Counted from the stretch's first letter, positions 41,654 through 51,619 are shown. The stretch: DNA of 64,000 bases from Agrypnia vestita (GCA_016648135.1 JADDOH010023665.1:310001-374000); one strand, 5' to 3'. Made by a program: numbers and translations. The notes: generated from the letters alone by a model not told the origin.

Positions 41654-42178
41654 TAGGGTTGCCAACGGTACTCTGAAATAGAGTATTGCACTCTATATCA
41701 TGTAGGCGTACTCTATAATCTATAACACTAATAGAGGACGCTAATATACTCTTTTTTACACAACGTTTACTATACTAGTGCCAGTCACGCATATATGATG
41801 CATACCTATTATCGTAACCAAAAAAGTCGACTATTTATTTTTAATATGCTGGTCTTCCCAAGTTGGGAATCCCTACTCCCCAAGCCGCACTCGGACGTTT
41901 CTGAGCGCAGCCACTAATGTCAATCAGTGATGTCAATGTCACAAGCTGTTTTGAGGTTACGTTTATTTTGTCGCAAGAAAAAGTGAACTTAGAGTTAGAA
42001 TGTTTGGAGTGTACTTTTAAAAACAATTAAAAATTGTTATGTGCTGCAAAAAGTAGCAAAAAATGCCTTTTCAAAAATATGAAATAAATTATACTCTTTT
42101 TTATAAGTCCGTACACTTTATTTACCTCCTTTGAAATCAGATATACTCTATTTCTTCTAATAAAAGTTGGCAACCCTA
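41654..42178. mobile_element. hAT-like miniature inserted in a poly-C tract
   Basis: The ends TAGGGTTGCCAAC and GTTGGCAACCCTA are inverted. Flanks CCCCCCAC and CCTCCCTC match at 6 of 8 positions, compatible with an old hAT duplication in a C-rich target. Inside, AAATAGAGTAT-type motifs repeat near both ends. No coding sequence. Confidence 0.6.
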
Positions 42179-42587
42179 CCTCCCTCCCCCATATCCTAAC
42201 ATAGCTTCGCTTTGACCCCCCCCTAGTGGAAACTAGTTTTTTTCCTATTAATTCAAAAGAGATTTTGCGTCGTTTTCTCTTACCAAAACTAATCTGCGCA
42301 GAATTATCGAAGTACCGTTTTAATTTTGCCACCTAAAATAAATGAAAGAATTACGTAGCTCGACGCTGCCCCCACCCCCTCCCACCCCACACGTAGCCCA
42401 GCGTAGCATCCTACCGAACCCCCATTAATCAGGCCGGTATGGTCCGATTCTCGCTAAAATTACAAATCATTTTCCTACTCACATTGGACCTGCATTTTAC
42501 ACAAATAATAATATTGGTATGGTAAAATTCTTCTAAATTCAAAAACAAAATATATATTAGCGGGATTTATCAAATAACTTGCGGAGA
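42179..42587. other. C-rich host-like DNA
   Basis: Several C-tracts (CCCCCCC near 42218, CCCCCACCCCCTCCCACCCC near 42370) continue the tract interrupted by the hAT miniature. Nothing else is seen. Confidence 0.35.
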
Positions 42588-42721
42588 CTGTATCTATACT
42601 ATATATGTATATATGAAGGATTATTTTCTAGGATAACCGGGTTAAACCTATAAAATAATCCTTCATCCTTTACCCGCGAAAATCTTAATATTAACATATG
42701 TATATAGTATAGATACACAGT
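42588..42721. mobile_element. Small palindromic miniature element
   Basis: CTGTATCTATACTATATATG at the left is matched by CATATGTATATAGTATAGAT plus ACACAG at the right, and an inner pair GAAGGATTATTTT/AAAATAATCCTTC lies between. It is about 134 bp. The TTAA element at 42732 inserted just beyond it. Confidence 0.5.
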
Positions 42722-42731
42722 CTTTAATTAA

Positions 42732-43977
42732 GGGGTTACGTGTAGTCAGGATTTTTAAAAAATCGAAAAATTTTTTTTGGTATTTTCTTAAAGAAAAATG
42801 TTTCAAAAATATTGTGTGAAAATATCAACTCGATCCGGTTATTAGTTTTAAAGATATCCAACGATAACTGTAGGGCCCTCCGCTGCCGCCCATACTGATA
42901 CGCGGACGCTACTAGAGCCGGCCGGGCTGACAAACGGCGCGATTGCTGCGGAACGCGGTTTTTACCTGTTTAATTCTAAGAATAATGTACGAAATTTCTT
43001 TTATACTTCTACTTTTAGACATAAGACTCTTTAGGCTAACTGAGATTTGATTTAGTGTTAGTACTTCAGTGGCAGTGAAACCCAGCAGTCGATAGGTAGT
43101 TGTGCGTGTATTATAATCATTTTCAAAAATTTATAATGAGATTTCATGGAGGTATACAAAGAATATTAATGATTGCCAATGCATAGGATTACATTATGGA
43201 CCTAATGCACACCGGTATGCTGAAAAACTCGATATAGAGCGCATAAAGATTGCTGACCAACATGCAAATCAGGTCACTCGAGAAGGCAAAATGAGACGTA
43301 GATAAAAAAAAATCGACATCTTGGAGGCTTACACATCGGCAGAAGATGTATTATATGTACCAGAAATAGGCGACTCTACGTAAGTAATTTTTTAAATTGT
43401 ATTTGTATTAATTATTTATGCATAAAACTTTAAACGCGTTTTTCTCAAAATAACGTTTTCAAAAACGGTGTCCACGATATTTTAAAAACTACTCGATAGA
43501 TTTAAATGAAATTTAAACATCATATTTTAGGCAATAAAAACTTGTGCTTAATCGAAGGATTTTTTTTTTGACTTAAACTTTTTTTTATAAATAATAAATG
43601 AGTGATTTTTTCCATCAAAATTCATAATTAAGCTTTCAAAGACCGCCATTTTGCTAAATTTGAAAAAAAATAAAAAAGCTTCGATTAAGCACAAGATTTA
43701 ACTATTGAACTACTAATTTCTTTTTGTTTCATTAAATTTAGATAAACCACTAAGAAGCACTGATGGACACCGCGAGGTACTACTTGCAAAACAGGGGTCA
43801 AGAAACGAGATTCTATCGTGGTCCAGTATTAATAATTTTATTTGAAATTTTCGGTATAGTTACTTAAAATATAGTGTAAAACGTTGGTATTATAAATTGA
43901 ATCAAAACATTAAATAACCGTTCAAAAAATTTTTTGAAAATGTCTATTTTTTTGCGCCTCTGACTACACGTAACCCC
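42732..43977 (+). mobile_element. TTAA-flanked element, Kolobok-like by inference
   Basis: TTAA at 42728-42731 and 43978-43981. The left end is GGGGTTACGTGTAGTCAGG and the right end CTGACTACACGTAACCCC, a TIR of about 18 bp. At 1246 bp it encodes only a remnant peptide. TTAA duplication with ends starting GG fits Kolobok better than piggyBac, whose ends start CC. A degraded relative is at 21480-23374. Confidence 0.75.
43160..43382 (+). pseudogene. Unrecognised conserved peptide of the TTAA element
   Basis: The frame reads HYGPNAHRYAEKLDIERIKI, ADQHANQVTREGKMRRR, then a stop and a one-base shift, then ILEAYTSAEDVLYVPEIGDS. The last block corresponds to EDSYYGPGIDDF in the TTAA element at 61040-62030. 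The high content of Arg, Lys and Glu suggests a charged helical region. I do not know this domain; it may belong to the element's transposase. Confidence 0.45.
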
Positions 43978-44079
43978 TTAATTAGTATATATACTGTATA
44001 TCTATACTAATAAATAAAGAGTAATTGGGCATCTTGGTCCGTTGAAGCGTAAAAAATATTTATGACACAAGCGGAGCAA

Positions 44080-44843
44080 TTGAAACATAAAAACGGTCTG
44101 ACCATACACAAATAAAGAGCTGGAGGAAACATCAAAGTGGCTCCAATTCAACAAACTTAAATTAAATGTTTCAAAAACAAAATGTATGAAAACTGGAAGC
44201 AAAAAAAGAACAACCAAATATCATGTGAAACTAGAAAATGAGATATTAGAATGCGTAGACAGTATAAAATACCTAGGTGTAATTATAGATTCAAAACTAA
44301 CATTTACAAAAAACGCTGAATTTGTTGTGAAGAAAATTGCAATAAAAGTGTCCTTACTTGGAAGAATAAGAGGATACATAAATAAAAATACAAGTTTATT
44401 AATGTACAATACTATTTATATTATTTATAAGCAACGAAGGAATGCTAAAGAAACTACAAATAGTACAAAAGAGAGCGATGTGCATAATACTGAAGTGTAA
44501 TAGGAGAACTAAAATAACAAAAATGCTGAATGCCCTAGGACTGGAAACCGTAAATCAAAGAATAATATATAATGTAATGGTGAAAATATTTAAAATTAAA
44601 CATGGATTAGTACCCAAATATTTTGATGACAGGATGAAGCTGAATAAGGATTTTCATTCCTACAATACAAGAGGAAGCGATAACATAAAACTACCAAAGA
44701 AAAAGAAAACCACCTCACAAAATTGTATAATGTATAAAGGTATAAAAATCTTCGATAGCCTACCAAAGGAAATTCAAAACATGGAGAATACAAGGAGGTT
44801 TAAACTGGAGTGCAAAAATTTTATTATAACAACTTTTAAATGA
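44080..44843 (+). pseudogene. CR1/Jockey-type LINE reverse-transcriptase C-terminal part
   Basis: From about 44110: ETSKWLQFNKLKLNVSKTKC, DSIKYLGVIIDSKLTF and IRGYINKNTSLLMYNTI, the segment after the palm (SKxKxM, YLGVxID). A frameshift at about 44435 leads to KLQIVQKRAMCIILKCNR, MLNALGLETVNQRIIYNVMV, FKIKHGLVPKYF, YNTRGSDNIKLPK and KGIKIFDSLPKEIQN, ending at 44843. The order is textbook for CR1-type ORF2 tails. The palm and endonuclease are missing. A (AAAT)n tail follows at about 44923-44935. Confidence 0.8.
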
Positions 44844-45756
44844 TTAGATGGAATGCAATATGTCTAAGTGAAATCATATATTAGCCCACACATTATGTGT
44901 GAAAGAAAATAATTAAGATACATAAATAAATAAATACCAGAAGAAAATGGTTCGCGGTAACTCACGCACACTGAGAATTATATTTCCAAATACATCTAGA
45001 GCTTAAAACCATAGACAACCAAAAATAATTTCCCGAATACTTCTCACAACATCCACGATCGCAATTATCTCAGTCCAACATTCTTTTCAATGCGTCTCTT
45101 TAAGGCAAATAATTATATGACGTGACCCAAAAATTACAAGACAAATTTTATGGTAGATTTAAATAATTAGCGTTATTTTGTTACCTGGCGTGGTATAACA
45201 ATTTATGCCGGCTGACGGGCTTGGCAAATATAATATCACACTCGTCAGGAATGAATGTCGCCAACCCCCGGGGATGCCAGGGTTGGGCCGCGAGAGTGAA
45301 ATGTTTATTATTTAAGTTCCGGCGCCGGAAGGGCGTCTCGTTAAGCCCAAATGGCTGGTAAAATAGCAATTTCACCTTTTGCCACGGTTCTTACTGGACC
45401 TTTACCATATTATATTCATGAAAGTTGGTCACCACGTTCTGCGTATAACTTGAGGCGTAGCTTGATTCTTGCAAAAAATTGGAACGATCCAAATGAAGGT
45501 TGATCGTAGCTAGTATCAAAAATTTTACAGTTGTATTCCTGCCTCGATAATGAGTATTCCTGTCTTGATAACTCAACTTGTATTGAAACGAATGAATTTT
45601 TCGTAATCGATATAAGTTACTGTGGTGATAGTTCAACGTTTTGTAAAAAAATAAGTCAGAAATATTTTTAAAAAAATTCAAATTTTGATATTGCATAAGT
45701 CCATAACTATTGACATTACTAATATACTGCGAGGTTGTTAATGTTTTCCAAATAAC
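44844..45756. other. Mostly unrecognised, possibly single-copy
   Basis: 45180-45400 is a GC-richer unique-looking patch. 45390-45756 is AT-rich; its end (ATGTTTTCCAAATAAC) resembles 2812-2832 (TGTTTTTCAAATAACCCTGT), suggesting an old shared repeat end. No gene called. Confidence 0.3.
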
Positions 45757-46586
45757 TAGTGGTGCAACGAACACTACTTTCACGAATACGAATATCAAGC
45801 CTCCTATTCGGCGAATACAGATATGAATAATTCAACAAGGTAATAAATAATACACCACTGTTATATTTTTACTAAGAGATTTAATAATTAAAATTAACTA
45901 CTTGCAAATTTTTGATTAAAAAGCACAACATTTATTTTATCCGTTTGTACATTCCCAGCGGTCGAAAATAAACAAAAAAGAGTAGCTTGTTGGTCTTGTG
46001 GTTAGGACACTGGCCTCGTGATCCAAAGGTTGCGGGTTCGAACCTCACTCCAGACTAGCAAGTTAGTCCTATTTTCATAGCACAAGCGTTTAGCTTAGTT
46101 TGAAAATAGTAAGAATATTGATGTGACACGTATTCCGTGTTCACATCTCTATTAAAAAAAATATATATATCAGTTATTTCACGCTCACGAGAGATCATGT
46201 TATTAGATTTAATTTGAAATTATTTTATAAGAATTAACACTTTTACACACAACGGAAATAAAATGGAACGAACAATACGTATTACAAAACAAAAACTACA
46301 TGAAATGAGCACCTAATCTTATTAATAACCCAACGAAACTAGATGAAAGAACTCGTGTTATGCTGTGAAACAAGTAACAATTAACAATTGAGAACTCAAC
46401 ATATCCAGTCATTCAATGTTAGGGGAATCGTCGATAATAGAGTGCGTAGGTGTGTTCGGATACACGGTGCACAGCCAAATCGTAATTTGCGTTGCGTTCA
46501 GTTATAAATAGTTTGTTTTTAATATTCGGCGAATACGAATATTCGATAAATATCTAATATTCGTACTAGTATTCGTTGCATCACTA
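45757..46586. mobile_element. hAT element with SINE inside, 8-bp target duplication
   Basis: The left end TAGTGGTGCAACGAACACTA and the right end reversed TAGTGATGCAACGAATACTA form the TIR; ATTCGGCGAATAC motifs lie near both ends. CAAATAAC (45749-45756) and CAAATAGC (46587-46594) are an 8-bp duplication with one mismatch. No transposase remains. The SINE at 45981-46170 is nested. Confidence 0.75.
45981..46170 (+). mobile_element. tRNA-derived SINE
   Basis: The head is tRNA-like: TGGTCTTGTGGTTAGGACAC (box A region) and GCGGGTTCGAACCTCACTCC (box B), with an anticodon-like CTCGTGATC loop between. The body is ACTAGCAAGTTAGTCC, AAATAGTAAGAATATTGATG, CGTGTTCACATCTCTATT and then poly-A with (AT)n. 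It is too divergent at the acceptor stem to be a working tRNA. Internal Pol III promoter elements would drive transcription. Confidence 0.7.
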
Positions 46587-46594
46587 CAAATAGC

Positions 46595-46923
46595 CTTGTA
46601 TACAGACATGCGGACAACGCATATAGGATAAATGAAAATATTAATCTCAACGATGTAGCTTTACTTTGATCGGAAGGAAGTGGGTCCCGGTCAAAGTCAA
46701 TTATTAATTAATTAAGTCTGCGAGCCACTAGGACACGGTCACACCCCTCACCCTCAGTGCACGGCAACAGTTGAAATCAGTAATCGTAAACAAGAATACC
46801 TTACGTGCTACACAAAGCCCTGCCAACAAATGCACGCGCGTCCCAAGTAATGGAAATGCTAAGTTAGGCACGCACGCCCGCGACACTTCGCGCGACTTTT
46901 ATCCAGGTGCATTTTTATAAGGG
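46595..46923. other. No recognisable gene
   Basis: Unique-looking sequence with a GC-richer part at 46730-46920; nothing recognised. Confidence 0.3.
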
Positions 46924-46927
46924 TTAA

Positions 46928-47046
46928 GGGGGAGTACCTACCTAGGAAGAGCGAAAAGGGCAATTTTCGTGAATTTATTTTAAAAAAACCTATATGAATT
47001 TATGGTATTGGTATCATTTCTACACGAAAGTACATACCTACTTTTA
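46928..47046 (-). mobile_element. End of a TTAA element (family of 61040-62030)
   Basis: After TTAA (46924-46927) comes GGGGGAGTACCTACCTAGGA, then GCAATTTTCGTGAATTTATT and ATGAATTTATGGTATTGGTA, which match the reversed right end of the element at 61040-62030. It is truncated at about 47046 where a family A repeat begins. Confidence 0.6.
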
Positions 47047-47067
47047 AGAATATATTATGTAATTTTG

Positions 47068-47486
47068 ACTCCCTTTATATTAACTAGTGGCGTCTGCTTG
47101 CTTGAGGCAAAAATTTTGGATCGATTTTTAGCCATATTCCCGTGATCCAATCGAGCTGAAACTTTGCAAGCAGACTCGTGGCGACGATCAAGTAGATCTA
47201 TCAAATTTTCGTTAAAAAAAAAATAATAAATTTTTGGATTTTTCAAATTTTTAATGGTTTTTTTATTACCACTTACTAAGTTGTATGAAAATTTTCAACG
47301 CGTCTGTTAGACACGGAAGCTGATTATAGTATAATTTTGGATTTTTGGAATTTTTTTATTACTCCCTTTCGTCGCGTCGCTCGACCGAAGCCCAACGCGT
47401 AGGTTAAGCGCCAATCCAGTTTCCACTAGTAAATGAGAAAGGGAGTATAATAAAAACTTGGTTTTTATGGTTTACTTTTTTTTTAT
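47068..47486 (-). repeat. Family A repeat, copy 6 (long left-end subtype)
   Basis: On the minus strand it starts AAACCATAAAAACCAAG and TATACTCCCTTTCTCATTTA, includes CTAGTGGAAACTGGATTGGC, and ends with AATATAAAGGGAGTCA at 47068. It is structurally identical to copy 1 at 1263-1682, on the opposite strand. Confidence 0.65.
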
Positions 47487-47824
47487 TAAAAAATATTCAA
47501 CATTGGCGGAAGATTCTTGCGAAAATATATGTAGTTCATGAGAAAAGACTAAAGATCTCTAGGATAGTCCATTCGAATAAACGAAAGATTCTCAGTTTTA
47601 ATAAAAAAGGGCAAAATACAGAATTAATGAATATGTTACTAAATAAAAGAGACTTATTTTGATTTTGGTAATATTTGTATTGTTTCTTGTATTGTTGTAT
47701 TGTATTGTTGATTTGTATTTGAGTTTAAAGATCTATTGTAATTAATTAATATGAATGTATTTCTGTTAAATACAATTTATATATATATATGTTTTGCTTG
47801 AGGTTTCCGCGAGCTTTATTGTAT
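47487..47824. other. No recognisable gene
   Basis: AT-rich with a TTGTATTGT-type low-complexity patch around 47670-47720. Confidence 0.35.
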
Positions 47825-48130
47825 GTAACAAAAGGAACTTCTGGACTCCCTCGCGTTTTCTGTAAATGGTCTCCGTGAGAAGACCAAGGCCGACGTTTCG
47901 ACACGGTATCACGTGCCATTGTAAAGGCTAAAAGGCCTCAAAAGTTACGGACTAGCCGTATTGGTGGGAGACTTTCATGTCACCCGCGAACAAGTACGGC
48001 TAGTCCGTAACTTTTGAGGCCTTTTAGCCTTGACAATGGCACGTGATACCGTGTCGAAACGTCGGCCTTGGTCTTCTCACGGAGACCATTTACAGAAAAC
48101 GCGAGGGAGTCCAGAAGTTCCTTTTGTTAC
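47825..48130. repeat. Near-perfect palindrome of Penelope-type terminal repeats
   Basis: Arms 47825-47960 and 47995-48130 (136 bases each) are reverse complements with about one mismatch; the 34-base loop is 47961-47994. Each arm contains a hammerhead-like core: GGCACG-TGATAC-CGTGTC stem II, GAAAC, GTC (plus strand near 48038-48063). The CTGANGA box is decayed to TTGACAAT. The arms also share the GAAACGTCGGC core with the neighbouring Penelope. Confidence 0.75.
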
Positions 48131-48200
48131 ATATATATGTTAGTTCTAACTACTTTGGGGGTAACCCGCGTCAAATTCTGGTCGTCAGGACCAGTCGTCT

Positions 48201-48243
48201 GCCGACGTTTCGAACAGATCTCACTGTTCATCTTCAGGGCGCC
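48201..48243 (-). ncRNA. Hammerhead ribozyme-like motif, left Penelope arm
   Basis: Reverse complement of the motif at 49911-49951: CTGAAGA, T, GAACAG-TGAGAT-CTGTTC, GAAAC, GTC, GGC. Identical core and stems, on the opposite strand. Confidence 0.7.
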
Positions 48244-48326
48244 TTGTCGATGAGCTGCTTCTCCAAAAAGCGTACACCGTTTGGATCTGGAGCTCACCGT
48301 CAAGTGGAAGTTTGAAAAATTCTGCG

Positions 48327-49835
48327 TCAGGTGTTTGTGGAGGAGTGGGTTTCTCCAGCGACGCCGTTAATGTGTTTTGCTCGGCTTCTAGTAATCCGTA
48401 TATTTACTTTATTATCGTCATTATACAGTGTTGAGAAGGTTGGATTTTCTAATTGCTTCGGTGTTTTCATCGTGATTTCTTGTTTATTATTATTAATATT
48501 ATTTGTATTAGAAATTTGATTATTATTATTAAGAATGTTACTCCATGCGGTTGGAAGTCGAATGCTATCGTCTCTGTTGTTCATTATATTATTATTTCTT
48601 TTATTTATTTCAATTTCCTCTCTGTAGATTCTAAATGTTTCATTATTGAGGCTGGCAACTACTTTTGAATTGTCGAAGTCTATTTTATGATTCTCCGTTA
48701 GAGAATGGTGGACAAGGGAAGAAGTTAGTTTCCGATTTTTTATATCGACGCGATGTTCAGAGACGCGTGCCGAGATTCTTCGGTTTGACCTACCTATGTA
48801 GGTTTTGTTACAGTCACCGCATGGTATTTCGTATACCCCGTGCGATTCTAGAGGTATTTTATCCTTCGGACTTCTTAAAAGTGATGAAATTTTATTATAT
48901 GTTCTAAAAACAGTGCGGATATTATATTTATTTAATAATCGACTTATTTTATCTGTAGTTCCCTTTACGTACGGTAAGAATGCGGTAGCTAGTGGTTTTG
49001 CTTCTATTAATTTATTTTTATTATTATTATTTTTACTTGAATGTCTTTTAATTGCGTTATTTATCGTGGAATTCGAGAAACCGTTACACTGAAGCGCATT
49101 TTTAAGATGTTTCAATTCGTTTTTAATATTATCAGAGTCGGCTATCCTTATTGACCGCGTGATCAAGGTATTTGCTACTGAGGCGATTTGTGCTGGATGA
49201 TGATTTGACGATGCGTGGAGATATCTGTTGGTAAGGGTTGATTTTCTGTAAACTGTATGACCGAGAGTGCCGTCGTCTTTCTTAATTATTAGAACATCGA
49301 GAAAAGGAATTTCATTATTGTTTTCTATTTCCATTGTGAACTTGATGTTATTATGGATTTCGTTCAAAAAATTAAGGAATTTATGCAGTTTTTCCAACCC
49401 GTGTGGCCATATAACGAAAGTGTCGTCCACGTATCTGATCCAAAGTTTCGGTTTTAGTCGTGCCCTTTTTATAGCTTCTTTTTCTAATTTAGTCATGAAT
49501 AAGTTAGCGACTGGCGGTGATAAAGATAGGCCCATTGGTGCTCCTTTGACTTGTTTATACATTTTATTATTATACGTAAAAAAGGTGTTATTGAGGCAAT
49601 GTTCTATTAATTTAATAATGTCGTCTGGAGGATCGATCATTTCTTTTATTGCTTGGAGGGCTTCGTCCGTGGGTATATTGGTAAAGAGGGATATTACGCC
49701 AAAGCTGACAAGGATGTCATCCTTTTCTAATTTTTGATTCACAATTATTTCGATAAAATGTTCTGAATTTTTGACAAAAGATTCCGCTGATTCTACATTT
49801 GGTTGTAAATAGTTGGCAAGATATTTTGATAACAT
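48327..49835 (-). CDS. Penelope reverse transcriptase / GIY-YIG endonuclease, 5'-truncated, probably inactive
   Basis: The ATG at 49835 opens 502 codons; the frame is open further to about 49900, and PLGPIVSSIGSP before the ATG is conserved reverse-transcriptase sequence, so the true start is lost. Residues 43-56 (VSFGVISLFTNIPT) are palm motif A, where the catalytic Asp is replaced by Gly at residue 46. KGAPMGLSLSP (97-107) and IRYVDDTFVIW (133-143) are the next motifs, with YVDD intact. GVYEIPCGDC (333-342) and KTYIGRSNRRISARVSEHR (344-362) are the GIY-YIG endonuclease with its CxxC. The tail is Asn-rich. Penelope proteins are usually 700-900 residues. An otherwise open frame with a dead motif A implies a fairly recent copy of an inactive or mutated element. 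Confidence 0.85.
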   Translation of the reverse strand: MLSKYLANYLQPNVESAESFVKNSEHFIEIIVNQKLEKDDILVSFGVISLFTNIPTDEALQAIKEMIDPPDDIIKLIEHCLNNTFFTYNNKMYKQVKGAPMGLSLSPPVANLFMTKLEKEAIKRARLKPKLWIRYVDDTFVIWPHGLEKLHKFLNFLNEIHNNIKFTMEIENNNEIPFLDVLIIKKDDGTLGHTVYRKSTLTNRYLHASSNHHPAQIASVANTLITRSIRIADSDNIKNELKHLKNALQCNGFSNSTINNAIKRHSSKNNNNKNKLIEAKPLATAFLPYVKGTTDKISRLLNKYNIRTVFRTYNKISSLLRSPKDKIPLESHGVYEIPCGDCNKTYIGRSNRRISARVSEHRVDIKNRKLTSSLVHHSLTENHKIDFDNSKVVASLNNETFRIYREEIEINKRNNNIMNNRDDSIRLPTAWSNILNNNNQISNTNNINNNKQEITMKTPKQLENPTFSTLYNDDNKVNIRITRSRAKHINGVAGETHSSTNT

Positions 49836-49910
49836 TTGGAGGGGCGAACCGATTGAACTGACTATGGGTCCGAGAGGAACGCTTTTTGGAGAAGCAGCTC
49901 ATCGACAAGG

Positions 49911-49951
49911 CGCCCTGAAGATGAACAGTGAGATCTGTTCGAAACGTCGGC
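49911..49951 (+). ncRNA. Hammerhead ribozyme-like motif, right Penelope arm
   Basis: GCC, CTGAAGA (49915-49921), T, GAACAG-TGAGAT-CTGTTC (perfect stem II), GAAAC (49941-49945), ACGT as a minimal stem III, a GTC site, then GGC pairing with GCC. All conserved positions fit; base 7 (A) is a tolerant position. Confidence 0.7.
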
Positions 49952-50043
49952 AGACGACTGGTCCTGACGACCAGAATTTGACGCGGGTTACCCCCAAAGG
50001 TGTTAGAACTAACACATATTGTACCCGTGAAAGCCTTCGATTT

Positions 50044-50047
<4 letters not shown>

Positions 50048-50073
<26 letters not shown>
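50048..50073. repeat. (AT)n microsatellite
   Basis: An uninterrupted AT dinucleotide run just outside the Penelope right arm. Confidence 0.8.
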
Positions 50074-50079
<6 letters not shown>

Positions 50080-51114
50080 CTATATAGATTTTGTGGTCTG
50101 TAGGGTGCATCAATAGATATATATATTGATGCACTTACAGACAAATATCAATGTGATGTTTTGTGGGTCTGAGATGTAAAAAAAAAAAAAATTAAAAAAC
50201 AAAAAAAAAAAAACGTATATAGAACTTGAAAATTTTGATAATGTGTCAATGTTCTTACGATGAAATTGGTGAGCGTTGTATTGTGTAGAGTGATCACTTA
50301 AGCCAGCCCATATAGATTATAAGCCCTGGGCCATCATATAAAAAAGACTTCCACACACATTTCTCGTATTCACAGTTTCGTCTCTGTGAGACTTATATAA
50401 TTTATCTTAGGCCCGATTTCAAAGAGCTTCACTAACTGTAAAATAACACACACACCGATAAAACTCGGCCTTCGGATTTAAATGAGACCTTTTTTGATTA
50501 TTTGTTTATCATTTACAATTTGTATACATGCCAAACTTCAGAGTCTTTTTAATAGCTATAACCCGTCAAACATGACGTTCTTTGATTGTGTATTTCGGTC
50601 GCCAGTTAAGGGTGTGAGAACAGCGCTATGCAGACATCTAGATTAGCGTATCGTCTTGATGACGGTAGTGGACATTATTAAATGGAGAATAATACCTTTT
50701 TTGCTTCTTATGCCTCATTATTATTTGAGCCATCTGGTAGAGTTAGTGGCGGATATTGTTAAATAGAGAATTATATATTTTGATTAATGATTAATACCAA
50801 TGACATATGCTATATAGCAATGCATGCATCTCGACGATCGGGTTGAATAGCTATGATGCTTGTCAATATTAATATTCGCTTTATTTATCACTTTTTCTAG
50901 AATTACTAATATTACATGTTACTTATTGGTCAATTGATAGAATTTTGCACACACTGAATAATTTATTATAATCATCCTTGTACATACACTTAGTTCTATC
51001 ATCTACTATAAGTATAGTACCAAAAATTGTTAAGTATTATCTACTATAAATAACTACGTGAAACAGTTTACTTTTATCGATGTACTTTTTATAGATAAGA
51101 CAATTACTTCTCAC
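50074..51114. other. No gene; one block shared with 55128-55250
   Basis: 50262-50430 (TGTGTAGAGTGATCACTTAA, GCCAGCCC, ACTTCCACACACATTTC, TATAATTTATCTTAGGC) matches 55128-55250 (TGTGTAAAGTGACCACTTAA, GCCAGCC, ACTTCCACACGTACTTTC). This is an interspersed repeat of unknown type. A-runs occur at about 50180-50212. The remainder is unassigned. Confidence 0.4.
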
Positions 51115-51611
51115 TAGGGAATGCCATCCCGAGTCGGGATTGCCCTTTCGGGATACCCCGAGATTAGAATTTCCAATCCCGCGAGATCCCTAGGGATCGG
51201 GATTCCGAATATTTTTGTGTTTCTTGTTTTGTTTATAGAGCTGAATAGCAATAAACGACAACGCCTTGCATTTTTATATAAGCAATTTTAATAAAATGTT
51301 CATTATTTATCATCGCATTAAAGTTTTTGTAGGCGTTTTTCAAAGTATCAATCAGTCAATGCAGTAGAGTTAGTAGTAGTTTTCATTATTATGTTAGGTT
51401 GATAAAATACAGCAAATATTATTCAAAGCTATTTTCATTATTTGAATGTGACATGAACATAAGTTTTAAGTACTTACTAAAAGCTCTATAGACATACACT
51501 ATTAAACATACAAAACATAAAAAATGTTGATCAATCTCTTCCGATTTTTCGGTTCGGGATCGATCTCGTAAAGTGCCTCGACATCTCGCGGGATCGGGAT
51601 TGCATTCCCTA
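51115..51611. mobile_element. hAT-type miniature, sibling of 13470-13967
   Basis: TAGGGAATGCCATCCCGAGT at the left, TAGGGAATGCAATCCCGATC at the right (reversed). The interior matches the other copy in inverted orientation, e.g. AGCAATTTTAATAAAATGTTC and AAATACAGCAAATATTATTC. Eight-base flanks (CTTCTCAC, ATTAGGAT) do not match, so the target duplication is decayed or the flanks are rearranged. Confidence 0.7.
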
Positions 51612-51619
51612 ATTAGGAT

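Larger units (their letters stand above)
48138..50014 (-). mobile_element. Penelope-like element with inverted terminal arms
   Basis: 48138-48273 and 49879-50014 are inverted arms of about 135 bases (TGTTAGTTCTAAC, GGGGGTAACCCGCGTCAAAT, CAGGACCAGTCGTCTGCCGA, TCGATGAGCTGCTTCTCC). Between them lies one long frame on the minus strand. Each arm carries a hammerhead-like motif. Inverted terminal arms and an RT/GIY-YIG protein are the Penelope hallmarks. The element is 5' truncated: the coding sequence stops exactly where the right arm begins. Confidence 0.9.

Noticed and set aside
46000..46070. tRNA gene
   Set aside because: Box A and box B are present, but the acceptor stem does not pair, and the same head with the same body and tail recurs at 25757, which marks it as a SINE.
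48665..49737. Plus-strand frames (80-156 codons)
   Set aside because: They are antisense to the Penelope protein and have no independent motif.
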